Positions 37,835 to 47,229 of a DNA stretch of 64,000 bases are shown piece after piece. The translations under genes and the position numbers were made by a program. Under the pieces are notes generated by a model. That model searched no databases. It was given only the letters and a program-made list of their open reading frames with translations, and was not told the origin of the DNA. The first letter of the stretch is position 1. Each line of letters begins with the position of its first letter. Source of the DNA: Zoroaster sp. YZ-2022 (lineage: Eukaryota > Echinodermata > Asteroidea > Forcipulatida > Zoroasteridae); contig CM055816.1 in NCBI GenBank assembly GCA_029582265.1, positions 28,564,366 through 28,628,365 on the forward strand. Reading direction: 5' to 3'.

Positions 37835-38280
37835 TTTGGTGTGTTTCGATGAAGAAAAACAAGTCACACCATTTTTTGTGTTCGGAGATAAACCTTTATT
37901 CTGACTGGAGATCAACAGTAATACATATGAACTTTTACATGGTAAAAATAAGGAGAGAGCGTTTGTGGAGTTGTTGTTTGCTGTGTGTTTGAAAACAGAG
38001 TGGTCTAACTCGACATATGGTAAGAATACTTGTAGGGCTGACTATCCCCAAAGTAATAAAACTATAGACAAGAAGTTTGAGAGCAAAGCTTAAAATGAGG
38101 TGATGACATGTGGTGAAGGTAGATCAAAGCAATAAAAGTGGACCTTGAAGTGGTCATCAATTACGAAGCTTGGCAATACAGGGTCAAATAGTACACAAAC
38201 ATTGAGAATACTGTATGGGAAAGTATACAATGAATTAAAATTACAAATGTTTCTATGTTTACATGGAAGAAAACACTACA
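37835..38280 (-). repeat. gypsy 3' LTR
   Basis: This 446-bp repeat equals 42357-42802 with six substitutions and no indels. On the minus strand it starts TGTAGTGTTTTC and ends ACACACCAAA. It sits just after the polypurine tract at 38281-38293. Confidence 0.95.
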
Positions 38281-38293
38281 GGAGCCCCCTTCC
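38281..38293 (-). other. polypurine tract
   Basis: On the minus strand GGAAGGGGGCTCC directly precedes the 3' LTR, as expected for plus-strand priming in LTR retrotransposons. Confidence 0.75.
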
Positions 38294-38336
38294 AGTGAGT
38301 GGCTGATAAAAAATAAATAATAAGAATGATAATAAA

Positions 38337-39242
38337 CTAAGAACGAACGATTGTGATATAGCGTTTGGGCCAATGAACAGTGCGGCCTGAACGGGACGTA
38401 CGAATGGGTGGACTGTCCGATGATGGGGAAATCTGTTCAGTAGTTACGCGGGCGGGGGGTTTAACTGCTGGGGCAGGCTGTTCGGGTATTGGGGGAACAG
38501 GATGTGTGTCCATAACAATGTCCAAATGGGCACATTTGAGGCGATCGATGCTAATTGTGTCCTTGCGGTTGGGCAGTTCAAGTACAAAATGCTTGGCTGA
38601 GCGACTGAGTACTTTGAAAGGGCCATCATAGGGTGGTTGAAGGGGTTTCCGTACCGCGTCACGGCGGACAAAAACATGGGTGCATGTTTGCAAATCACAA
38701 GGAACATGAATGTTAGTTCGTTGTTGAGAACGACTCGTAGGCGGTCGGAGACATTGCATTGCGCGTTGTAGACGATGAACATAGGCAGCTGGGTCCAAAG
38801 TAGAAATATCGGAGGTCGTGTCAAAAAATTCTCCTGGCAAGCGAAGAGTGGTACCATACACACGCTCAGCGACACTGTGACCAAAATCTGACTTGACTGC
38901 GGTGCGAATTCCAAGCAGAACGAGCGGTAAAGTCTCTGTCCAGTTGGATGCGTCAACTTGTGCTTTAAGGGATGCTTTGAGTTGTCGGTGGAAACGTTCC
39001 ACCAGGCCGTTGGCGATGGGGTGGTAAGCAGTGGTACGAATGCGCTGTGTACCAAGTAGGTTAGCCAGGACGCGGAAAAGCGCGGATTCAAACTGGGCTC
39101 CACGATCGGTGGTGATAATCGATGGAACGCCGAATGTGGCAACCCATCGCGTTACGAACGCACGAGCAACCGTTTCGGCTGTGATGTCAGGCAGGGGAAT
39201 GGCTTCTGGCCAACGTGTGAAACGATCGATGCAGGTCAGCAT
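38337..39242 (-). CDS. gypsy integrase core and C-terminus (pol fragment)
   Basis: An open stretch of 301 residues. The first catalytic Asp lies in LTCIDRFTRWPEAIP, the second in ITTDRGAQFES, and the Glu in ANGLVERFHRQLKAS, so the DDE core is present. A C-terminal region follows with PPYDGPFKVLSR and DTISIDRLKCAHL, the GPF/Y-type module found in many gypsy integrases. It ends with a basic tail at a stop just before the polypurine tract. It is out of frame with the zinc-binding part of integrase upstream (39243-39420), where a frame change lies near 39240. Confidence 0.88.
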   Translation of the reverse strand: MLTCIDRFTRWPEAIPLPDITAETVARAFVTRWVATFGVPSIITTDRGAQFESALFRVLANLLGTQRIRTTAYHPIANGLVERFHRQLKASLKAQVDASNWTETLPLVLLGIRTAVKSDFGHSVAERVYGTTLRLPGEFFDTTSDISTLDPAAYVHRLQRAMQCLRPPTSRSQQRTNIHVPCDLQTCTHVFVRRDAVRKPLQPPYDGPFKVLSRSAKHFVLELPNRKDTISIDRLKCAHLDIVMDTHPVPPIPEQPAPAVKPPARVTTEQISPSSDSPPIRTSRSGRTVHWPKRYITIVRS

Positions 39243-40534
39243 GTATGTATGTCCATTAGATTAGGTGGTAATGGGCCAACAAGATCAATGTGAACGTCCG
39301 GGGTAGAGAACTGAGAAAGGGGTGCAAAGGTATGGCGGTGGACCTTTGATCGCTGACATGCTATGCACGATTTCGCCCATTGTCTCACCTCACGATCGTG
39401 AGGTGAGACAATGGCCAAACATAGCGATCCGTGAGGAGGCGTTGCGTAGCACGAACTCCAGGGTGTGACAGGGAATGCAGCCCGTCAAATACCGCGCGGC
39501 GTAACTCATCTGGAACGAACGGACGTAGGTTTCCAGTAGAAACGCCACAAATTAATGTTGTGTCACATGACGGGAGAGGAACTTCCCTGAAATTGAGCGA
39601 GGATGATGATGTGCGCAGTTGCGTAAGTTCCTCACTGGCTTTCTGTAATTCCGCCATTTTGCGGAAATCGATGAGGGAAGAATGATCCGTGCGCAGGGTG
39701 TTAAGTTCAACACGAGATAGGGCGTCCGCTGCGGGGTTATCTCCACCTTTAACGTGTCTGATATCGCAGTTAAACTGTGAAACAAAATCGAGGTGGCGAA
39801 TTTGGCGAGGGGAGTGACGGTCCGTTGTGGTGCCGAGAGCGTATGAGCGGTTTGTGGTCCGTTAGCACATGAAAATGACGACCCTCAGTGAGTGACGAAA
39901 ATGGCGGATGGCGAGGTATATGGCTAAAAGTTCACGATCAAATGTGCTGTAACGTGTCTCTGCTGGTTGAAGTCTCTTGGAGAAGAATATGCAGTGGTTG
40001 CCATGCATTGGCAACTCGTTGTTGAAGAACAGCTCCGGCGACATCCGAAGCATCTGTCATGACGCACAGAGGCGCGTCGGGCTTTGGATGAGCGAGGAGA
40101 GTGGCATTAGCGAGAGCCGCTTTGATAGCGTGAAATGAAGCTGGTAGCAGTGTTATTCAAGGGAGAGGTGCAGATTTGTTTTTGCGTTGGTTAGCAGAAT
40201 CGGTGAGCGGTTGAAGGACCTGCGAACAACGGGGGATAAAACGGCGGTAGAAGTTGACGAGACCGAGGAATTCACGTAGTTTGGTCAGAGTTGGTGGTCG
40301 TGGAAAATCGCGGATGACCGTGACTTTTTCCTTTAAGGGGCGGATGCCATTGGAGTCAACGCGATGACCCAAGAAATCGAGTGAATCAACACCCAACTGA
40401 CATTTCCCGGGGTTGACGACGATGCCATAGTCCGACAAACGTCTGAAGAGAAGGCGCAAATGCTTGTCATGCTCTGCATGCAGGAGTGGTACTGGCAATG
40501 AGCAGATCGTCAATGTAGGCATAGCAAAAATCAA
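39243..40534 (-). pseudogene. gypsy RT thumb, RNase H and integrase zinc domain, frame-broken
   Basis: In minus-strand order these are the RT connection with LDFLGHRVDSNGIRPL and FLGLVNFYRRFIP (40534-40157), then an in-frame TGA at about 40156. RNase H follows with TDASDVAGAVLQQ (about 40050) and RYSTFDRELLAIYLAIRHF (about 39940), then VKGGDNPAADALSRVEL (about 39740). The integrase zinc segment with HPGVRATQRLLTDRYVWP and CIACQRSKVHRH comes last. Frame changes occur near 40490 (a 4-bp TGCA duplication after YIDDLLIAS), near 40020, 39890 and 39835, and at a palindrome at 39377-39414. The copy could not make a full Pol as read. Confidence 0.85.
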
Positions 40535-41546
40535 ATCCGCGGATGACTTCGTCTATGAATCTTTGAAATGTTTGTGCGGCGTTGCGGAGTCCGAACGGCA
40601 TCCGAACGAATTCAAAGAGTCCGAAAGGCGTGGTGATGGCTGTTTTGGGAATATCAGCAGGTTCAACTGGAATCTGGTGATATGCGCGAACTAGATCAAT
40701 TTTGGAGAAGATCTGCTTTCCATGGAGTGATGCCGTAAAATCTTGGATATGGGGAATTGGATAGCGGTCAGGTTTAGTGATGTTATTCAATGCCCTGTAG
40801 TCCCCACATGGCCTCCAATCCCCGGGTGTCTTTTTGGGGACCATGTGCAAGGGTGATGACCAATTGCTGCTCGATGGGCGGATGATGCCAAGCTGTAGCA
40901 TATGATCGAATTCTTGACGGGCGATCTTGTGTCTGTCAGGCGCTAAACGACGCGGGCGCCCGGAAACTGGCTGTCCTTTGGTTATGATGTGATGCGTGAC
41001 GTCATGCTTGGTAGAGTTGGCATTATAACAGGGGCGAGTGATGTCGGGAAAATCCGCGAACAGTACGTGGAATGATGAGCGGGAGTCGAAGGTTGCGAAC
41101 ATTGGGCTGATTGCTTGAACTGTAGACGCAGTGCCGTTGACGCTGACGTTAGTGGTTGCGTCAAGGAGTCGACAGTTGCGGACATCAACCAAGAGGTTGA
41201 AATGTCGAAGAAAATCAGCGCCCAATATTGGCTGTTGAACATCAGCTATGGTGAATATCCATCGGCATGTCCGTCGCAGTCCTACATCCAGTGTGAGTGA
41301 CCGTTCACCGAAAGTGGCAATTGCGGATTTATTTGCTGCCTGTAGTTGAAAACCATGGTATGGCCGTGATCGATCCAACCGCGTTGGTGGAAGAACACTT
41401 ACTTCGGCCCCGGTGTCAATGAGGAAACGCTGCTTTGTGGAGCGGTCTGTCACGTAGAAAAGGCGACTTTGTGATGGGCCAGCGGAAGTTGTCGCCGCTA
41501 GTGGCTGGCACTGTCGTTTCCCGAGAACGAGCACGGGTTTTTGCAC
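40467..41546 (-). CDS. gypsy protease and reverse transcriptase (pol 5' part)
   Basis: An open stretch of 359 residues. The aspartic protease has [14 protein letters not shown] near its start and ILGADFL further on. The reverse transcriptase follows with [41 protein letters not shown] and the catalytic YIDDLLIAS close to the end of the frame. It overlaps gag by 49 nt in the -1 frame, so expression by frameshifting is plausible. The frame closes prematurely where a TGCA word is duplicated. Confidence 0.92.
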   Translation of the reverse strand: MQKPVLVLGKRQCQPLAATTSAGPSQSRLFYVTDRSTKQRFLIDTGAEVSVLPPTRLDRSRPYHGFQLQAANKSAIATFGERSLTLDVGLRRTCRWIFTIADVQQPILGADFLRHFNLLVDVRNCRLLDATTNVSVNGTASTVQAISPMFATFDSRSSFHVLFADFPDITRPCYNANSTKHDVTHHIITKGQPVSGRPRRLAPDRHKIARQEFDHMLQLGIIRPSSSNWSSPLHMVPKKTPGDWRPCGDYRALNNITKPDRYPIPHIQDFTASLHGKQIFSKIDLVRAYHQIPVEPADIPKTAITTPFGLFEFVRMPFGLRNAAQTFQRFIDEVIRGFDFCYAYIDDLLIASTTPACRA

Positions 41547-42331
41547 TTACGGGCATTGTCACCGAAATTGGCGTGATACCAGCACATGCCGGCGTCATCA
41601 GTGTCTGGAGCTGGAGTGCTGGAGCGAGGCTGCTGGGGCGAGCGATTCCTTGCACGCGCGAACACGGAGCGTTGAGGACGGGTTGATAGATTCTGTAGTT
41701 GTACTGTGAGGCGATTTACTTCCCCGCGAAGGCGCCCCACTTCATTCTGCAGGTTCGTAGGTTGGGCCGAACTCGCTGCTGTTGTGGTCATGGGTGTCAT
41801 AGAATTGACTAATCGGGATTGTACTGCAACATCCATGACTTTGTCGGCGAGCTCCGCCAGTTGTTCCATCTTCAGGGCGTCTCCGGCAGTCGTTATGACA
41901 AGTTGAACATTTGCCGGCAGGCGTTGGAGAAACAACTGGCGCAGGATAGAGTCCTCTAACGCCCGGTCGCTGAGGAGTTGGCGCATATGTCGCAATAACT
42001 GTGTCGGTTTACGGTCTCCCAGAACTTCATCCGTAAGGAGTTGCTGCAGCCGTTTCTGTTCAGTCGCCGTGGTTCTTCTAATAAGCTCCGCACGCAGTGT
42101 TTTGTATGGGTTGTCTTTTGGTGGGTCGAGGAGAAGGTCCCTCACTTCTTGTGCAATTGCAGGGGTGAGGGCCGCGATGATGTAATCGTATTTGGTTTTC
42201 TCCGTGGTGATGCCTCTTGTGGCAAACTGGGCTTCCACTTGAGCGAACCATACATGTGGATCCGCTGGCCAGTATGGTGGTAGCTTCAGGTTGACTGGGG
42301 CCACAATCTTACTGTCTATGTTGTCAGGCAT
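41498..42331 (-). CDS. gypsy Gag
   Basis: An intact frame of 277 residues beginning [20 protein letters not shown], followed by a capsid-like helical region ([25 protein letters not shown]-like words, [11 protein letters not shown]). A coiled, Gln/Leu-rich segment comes next and then a single nucleocapsid box, [18 protein letters not shown], with Cys-His-Cys-Cys spacing instead of the usual CCHC. The start lies a few bases after the primer-binding site. It structures the retrotransposon particle and packages RNA. The frame is undamaged, unlike pol. Confidence 0.9.
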   Translation of the reverse strand: MPDNIDSKIVAPVNLKLPPYWPADPHVWFAQVEAQFATRGITTEKTKYDYIIAALTPAIAQEVRDLLLDPPKDNPYKTLRAELIRRTTATEQKRLQQLLTDEVLGDRKPTQLLRHMRQLLSDRALEDSILRQLFLQRLPANVQLVITTAGDALKMEQLAELADKVMDVAVQSRLVNSMTPMTTTAASSAQPTNLQNEVGRLRGEVNRLTVQLQNLSTRPQRSVFARARNRSPQQPRSSTPAPDTDDAGMCWYHANFGDNARKCKNPCSFSGNDSASH

Positions 42332-42337
42332 CTTCGG

Positions 42338-42355
42338 ATCACGTCTGGGTCACCA
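42338..42355 (-). other. primer-binding site, tRNA-Trp type
   Basis: The minus strand reads TGGTGACCCAGACGTGAT one base after the 5' LTR. This is complementary to the 3' end of animal tRNA-Trp (…ACGTCGGGGTCA plus CCA) except at one position. Confidence 0.8.
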
Positions 42356-42356
42356 A

Positions 42357-42802
42357 TTTGGTGTGTTTCGATGAAGAAAAACAAGTCACACCATTTTTTG
42401 TGTTCGGAGATAAACCTTTATTCTGACTGGAGATCAACAGTAATATATATGAACTTTTACATGGTAAAAATAAGGAGAGAGCGTTTGTGGAGATGTTGTT
42501 TGCTGTGTGTTTGAAAACAGAGTGGTCTAACTCGACATATGGTAAGAATACTTGTAGGGCTGACTATCCCCAAAGTAATAAAACTATAGACAAGAAGTCT
42601 GAGAGCAAAGCTTAAAATGAGGTGATGACATGTGGTGAAGGTAGATCAAAGCAATAAAAGTGGACCTTGAAGTGGTCATCAATTACGAAGCTTGGCAATA
42701 CAGGGTCAAATAGTACACAAACACTGAGAATACTGTATGGGAAAGTATACAATGGATTAGAATTACAAATGTTTCTATGTTTACATGGAAGAAAACACTA
42801 CA
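42357..42802 (-). repeat. gypsy 5' LTR
   Basis: A 446-bp partner of the LTR at 37835. It differs at six positions and has equal length. The CCAT target duplication follows at 42803-42806. Confidence 0.95.
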
Positions 42803-43547
42803 CCATCACAAAAGTCTTTCACAAACTTATCATTCTGATGTCCTTGTATGACATGGGCAAAAATATCATCCTTCTTCAAAAGAGCCTTTAGTGTTTGTGT
42901 GACACTGACATACTGGAAACCTTTTACTTTTACATTTCTATTTCTACCCAGCACATGCTCAATAGGTTCAACAAAATCGAAATTCTCTTTGACATAAGAA
43001 TTAATGTGAGAGGTATTTCTGAAAAAGCTGAAAGACTGTTCCATTTGTGATTGCTTGAAAACGTCTGATAATTCAGCTTCATGTACTTGAGGCATTGTAT
43101 TTCTGGCTATTTTGTGTAATTGTTCTCTTGCTATCCCAAGTAAATCATGTACCTCTTCAGTAACATAACTGCAGGTCTGATCATTGACTTTGTAATTTTC
43201 TCGTAACCCTAAAATGAATGTGGTTGCTTTCAAATCTGTGTTAATGGGAATTCTGCAGGTTCGATTGCAAAGTCTTCAGGTTCATCATCAATATTATTTC
43301 CTTCAAAATCTCCATTTCCCTGATCTTCATCATCTTGTGGTAATCTGTTGTATCTTTCCCAAAATGTAGAGTGTTTTTGCTTTACATGAACCTGAAAAGA
43401 CCTGACGTTCTTGAACACTCTGTGACAACCTGCTATACTGCAAGTTATAACTGACAAAGGCCCCTTGTGCAAGTACCTGTAATGATTCAATAATCTGAGG
43501 AAGTTGTTGGATTCATATTCACACCTACAGCAAGCAAAATTCACCAT

Positions 43548-43996
43548 ATTTCAATTTCCTATTGTTGTTGTTTAAAACTTAAAAAAAAAAGGATAACTGC
43601 TGACCGTTTCTGAAAAGTAATCAATTAGTTTTGGAGAACAGAGCCTACTAACCTATTTCTAAATTTGTTGACCTTCAAGTATATTTTTTTACTGTATTAT
43701 TTTGCCTTCAACCTAGCTGAGCTGAGGGAGTGATGGTACAAGGTTATGGTGGCAGCTAATTAAGCATGTTTACTGGGTAAATAAGAAACATTAAAATCCT
43801 AATATTAAAATAGTGTTACATTATTGGCCAAATTACACCAATTCGACTGCAAAAAAGAAGAAGTATAAAGAATCGGACTTAATGTTAGACCTCCTATCGA
43901 CTAGATAAACTGCATGCATGCAGTGGACATTCTGCTAAATCCTCTTTGTGAAAAAAATAGGAGTAATTAATTAAGCCTAATAATAGCTAGTATGCC
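43548..43996. other. upstream flank of the zinc-finger gene, nothing recognised
   Basis: AT-rich DNA between the ATG at 43547 (minus) and the foldback element. It may contain the promoter or a 5' UTR, but no specific signal is clear. Confidence 0.4.
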
Positions 43997-44145
43997 AGTA
44001 GTATGTGTGGAGCATCACACGACAGTTTGTGGAGGAGGTGGAGGTGGGATTGAGGTGGGATTGAGGTGGGATTTCCCACCTCCACCTCCTCAAACTGTCG
44101 TGTGATGCGCCACACCTCCTTAAATCACTGCACACAAATTGCACT

Positions 44146-44220
44146 CCTCCTCCTCCTCCTCCTCCTCCTCCTCCTCCTCCTCCTCCTCCTCCTCCTCCCC
44201 TTCTCCTCCTCCTCCTCCTC
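44146..44220. repeat. (CTC)n microsatellite in foldback arm
   Basis: About 75 bp of CTC triplets with one CCCTTCT interruption. The complementary (GAG)n is at 45224-45252, so the repeat belongs to the inverted arms. Confidence 0.9.
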
Positions 44221-44229
44221 AATGTTGGT

Positions 44230-44590
44230 CGTAATGCGGCACATTGCGCACTAACACGTCTGGGCGCGCGCGCGTGAGACACGTCTGGGCGCGCGCGTGG
44301 AGGTGTGCTCCTCCTCCTCAATGTTGGTCGTAATGCGGAACACTCTCACTGCACTGCTCCTCCTCATTGCTCCTCCTCCTCAAAATACTGGTTGAGACAC
44401 GTCTGGGCGCGCGCGTGGAGGTGTGCAGTTTGTGTGGTGGAGGGAGTAGTCTTGTAAGCGCAACATGCATATTGATGATTTGGAAGCGCAGCATGCATAT
44501 TGATGATTTCGGGTGGAGGTGTGCAGTTTGTGTGGTGGAGGGAGTAGTGCATAGCGCGCGCATGCATATTGATGATTTCGGGCAAGTTTG
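44230..44590. repeat. interspersed direct repeats, GGGCGCGCGCGTGGAGGTGTG type
   Basis: ACACGTCTGGGCGCGCGCG recurs at about 44258, 44279 and 44398. Words such as GCATGCATATTGATGATTT recur at about 44464, 44489 and 44562, and GTGCAGTTTGTGTGGTGGAG recurs at about 44423 and 44520. Confidence 0.8.
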
Positions 44591-44647
44591 AGACAGTCGT
44601 TTCTCACATCACCTGCCTAGGTCGTTCTTTTGTCTGTCTTCGTACAT

Positions 44648-45222
44648 TGAGTCTTTACTCATTCAGTCTTTACTCATTCAGTCTTTACTCATTCAGTCTT
44701 TACTCATTGAATCTTTACTCATTGAGTCTTTACTCATTGAATCTTTACTCATTGAGTCTTTACTCATTGAGTCTTTACTCATTGAGTCTTTACTCATTGA
44801 ATCTTTACTCATTGAGTCTTTACTCATTGAATCTTTACTCATTGAGTCTTTACTCATTGAGTCTCTTTACTCATTGAATCTTTACTCATTGAATCTTTAC
44901 TCATTGAGTCTTTACTTATTGAATCTTTACTCATTGAGTCTTTACTCATTGAATCTTTACTCATTGAGTCTTTACTCATTGAGTCTTTACTCATTGAATC
45001 TTTACTCATTCAGTCTTTACTCATTGAGTCTTTACTCATTGAGTCTTTACTCATTGAGTCTTTACTCATTGAGTCTTTACTCATTGAATCTTTACTCATT
45101 GAGTCTTTACTCATTGAGTCTCTTTACTCATTGAATCTTTACTCATTGAATCTTTACTCATTGAGTCTTTACTCATTGAATCTTTACTCATTGAATCTTT
45201 ACTCATTCAGTCTTTACTCATT
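44648..45222. repeat. 15-bp minisatellite (TACTCATTGAGTCTT)
   Basis: Roughly 38 units of TACTCATTGAGTCTT, with common variants ATTGAATC and ATTCAGTC and two CTC insertions (about 44863 and 45120). Because 15 is divisible by three it keeps an open frame reading LYSLS/LYSLN, which is a repeat by-product. Confidence 0.95.
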
Positions 45223-45408
45223 GAGGAGGAGGAGGAGGAGGAGGAGGAGGAGTGCAATTTGTGTGCAGTGATTTGAGGAGGTGTGGCGCATCACACGACA
45301 GTTTGAGGAGGAGGTGGAGGTGGTAAATCCCACCTCAATCCCACCTCAATCCCACCTCCACCTCCTCCACAAACTGTCGTGTGATGCTCCACACATACTA
45401 CTTATGCC

Positions 45409-46634
45409 TATAAGTTTTATAACGAGAAACTTGACAGTACCTGTAGCAGTGTAGGGTCACTACATCATACAATCAAGATTTGTTTATTATTTCAGTTATT
45501 TGTAGTAGGCCCTATCTATATGAATAATTATTTAGCCAATTTGGCCAAATGAGGTCCAGGATATTGTGTATGTAACTCATACATTGCCTGGATTGGAACA
45601 AAATTAAATGAACTTGAAACTAACCTGAGGCTGAAGTTTGCATGAGATGTTGCCGGTGAATAGTGTTTTACTGTCGTGTTATTTACGGAATTACGCTTTT
45701 AGAGACAGTTAGTAATTTTTTACTAAAAGTAAAAGTTGCACGGTATAGTTCAGTTATAGCCATCGTTTTCAAAAAGATGATCCTTGCAAAAAACATCTTT
45801 CCAAAAAGGGTCGATCTTGCTTGCTGCCATATGCATAGCCTTGAAACATAGCCTTGATTTCAAGGCTGTGTGATAGCTTTGCTTACTAAACATAACCCCA
45901 GCCGCCCGAAAACCCCAGCCGCCTGACAGACTGGAAAATAGCACACCACGCTAGCTCTCACCACACGTACACTCACGCAGCGCTAGCTCCGCGAGCCCCC
46001 CCCCCCCCACACGTACACGTTGTACACACCACCGGTGGCCGTCCTATATATAATATACCATATTCAGGACGGCCACCGATCGGTCGGTGTGAACGAGGTT
46101 GTCACGCAAGGCCACTAATATAGTGCAGATTTAAGCCGAAATTTACTTCATTTTTCAAAAACAAAAACACGACTGTGCAACCCTGTTCACCGGCAACATC
46201 TCCTACATACGTCATGTTAGTTTCAAGTTTATGCTAGAGCTCTTTAATGGATTTGGGAGCAGTTTTCTGTGTTCCTTTTTTCCCCTGTGATTTTTTTTTC
46301 GAGACCGTTTGTACGCAATACTCAGACAAATGAGACAATACGTACAACAACTGACAATACAACTTTACAAGCCTGTGCCCAGGCGTGCCCTGGCCTTAGC
46401 TTAGGCTAACGGTTGAAATATTTCCGGTTTTAGTGCAAGTTATACTTCACTACATCTCAATCTCAATTAGTAAATAAAATTCATTAAGACATACCTTTGA
46501 ACAGTGGACATAATCTCGTCGAAGTGAAGATTTGCAGAGAAGTTTTAGTAGCAGTTCCAAACCAAGTGCATGGTCATTGCATGTATGTGCAGCATGCCTA
46601 GTGTACATACGTATGTGTACGTACACACACCCTC
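45409..46634. other. no gene seen
   Basis: Non-coding DNA with a C-rich run at 45997-46006 and a strong hairpin at 46028-46081. No exon or RNA gene is supported. Confidence 0.45.
46028..46081. other. hairpin with AT-rich loop
   Basis: CGGTGGCCGTCCT pairs perfectly with AGGACGGCCACCG, separated by about 22 nt of AT-rich DNA. Neighbouring CACCACCGG and CGGTCGGTG extend partial symmetry. Function unknown. Confidence 0.7.
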
Positions 46635-47106
46635 ACGCACATTGATTTGTGGGGTATTCCTTTGTTCGTTCTATTATCCCTTTTCCTTATAATTCTCCTG
46701 TGGGGTACAAGATTTTCTATAGTTACCTTGTGGGGTCCAATTGTTCTATTGTGTTTTGGACCCCACAACGAATGGTGTGTATTGTTCACACACACCACGC
46801 ACATTGATTTGTGGGGTATTCCTTTGTTCGTTCTATTATCCCTTTCCTTATAATTCTCCTGTGGGTACAAGATTTTCTATAGTTACCTTGTGGGGTCCAA
46901 TTGTTCTATTGTGTTTTGGACCCCACAACGAATGGTGTACGTTCACACCCTCACGCACATTGATTTGTGGGGTATTCCTTTGTTCGTTCTATTATCCCTT
47001 TTCCTTATAATTCTCCTGTGGGGTACAAGATTTTCTATAGTTACCTTGTGGGGTCCAATTGTTCTATTGTGTTTTGGACCCCACAACGAATGGTGTGTAC
47101 GTTCAC
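46635..47106. repeat. three tandem units of about 158-164 bp
   Basis: The units start near 46635, 46799 and 46957. Each runs from ACGCACATTGATTTGTGGGG to TTGGACCCCACAACGAATGG with few differences. Open frames (repeating WGTRFSIVTLWGPIVLLC) exist on the plus strand but are repeat-driven. Confidence 0.9.
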
Positions 47107-47145
<39 letters not shown>

Positions 47146-47150
47146 GTGCT
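47107..47150. repeat. (GT)n microsatellite
   Basis: GT dinucleotides with one CG interruption, directly after the third tandem unit. Confidence 0.9.
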
Positions 47151-47229
47151 TCATAACTAGTACCGGTAACTAGCGTGCACTAGGGCCCGTTCATAACAGC
47201 GTGCACTTGGGCCCGTCGTAACTACGCTA

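Larger units (their letters stand above)
37835..42802 (-). mobile_element. Ty3/gypsy LTR retrotransposon, CsRn1-type
   Basis: This is a complete 4968-bp element on the minus strand with two 446-bp LTRs, a 4-bp CCAT target duplication, a primer-binding site, gag, pol in PR-RT-RNaseH-INT order and a polypurine tract. A Gag box with Cys-His-Cys-Cys spacing and a PBS matching the 3' end of tRNA-Trp are the traits described for the CsRn1 clade. LTR identity of 440/446 implies recent insertion. Pol nevertheless carries a stop and several frame changes, so this copy is not autonomous as read. It lies inside a coding exon of the transposase-domain gene. Confidence 0.92.
32727..43547 (-). pseudogene. 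C2H2 zinc-finger / EnSpm-like transposase-domain gene, interrupted
   Basis: The start is the ATG at 43547, opening two C2H2-like fingers (CxxC...HYRYLH and CSIAGC...HVKQKH). The next exon continues through TTFILGLRENYKV to VKDFCDG, where a gypsy element (37835-42802) is inserted. It resumes at 37834 and ends at a donor after 37602. The next exon starts at 34184, in phase (VQ joined to LALLCPSE). It carries the transposase-like core DGLPSDIAHDLFEGVIPYV (near 33750), with Asp, His and Glu spaced as in CACTA/EnSpm-type and related DDE proteins, followed by HYPKLMMKFGPLVHCWTLRF (near 33310). The exon ends at a GAG|GTATAA donor at 32727. One-base frame changes occur near 43250, 33865, 33685, 33035 and 32930. 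A domesticated transposase gene or a degenerate transposon copy both fit, and function is not claimed. Confidence 0.7.
43997..45402. mobile_element. foldback element with minisatellite core
   Basis: Long inverted ends begin AGTAGTATGTGTGGAGCATC at the left and mirror at the right. They continue through CACGACAGTTTG, the GGTGGGATTGA repeats and the TGCACACAAATTGCACTCC block (44123-44146 against 45251-45275). TATGCC flanks both sides (43991-43996 and 45403-45408), a 6-bp target duplication. The interior has (CTC)n, CGCGCG-rich direct repeats and a 15-bp minisatellite. No transposase is encoded. The plan recalls sea-urchin TU foldback elements, but identity is not shown. Confidence 0.8.

Noticed and set aside
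38380..42283. Plus-strand open frames opposite gag-pol
   Set aside because: Shadows of the gypsy coding strand, which carries all the diagnostic motifs.
44569..45134. LYSLSLYSLN repeat protein
   Set aside because: By-product of a 15-bp minisatellite inside a foldback element. No conserved start or domain.
46598..47173. Hydrophobic repeat open frames (WGTRFSIVTLWGPIVLLC)
   Set aside because: Driven by three nearly identical tandem units. Overlapping frames exist on both strands.
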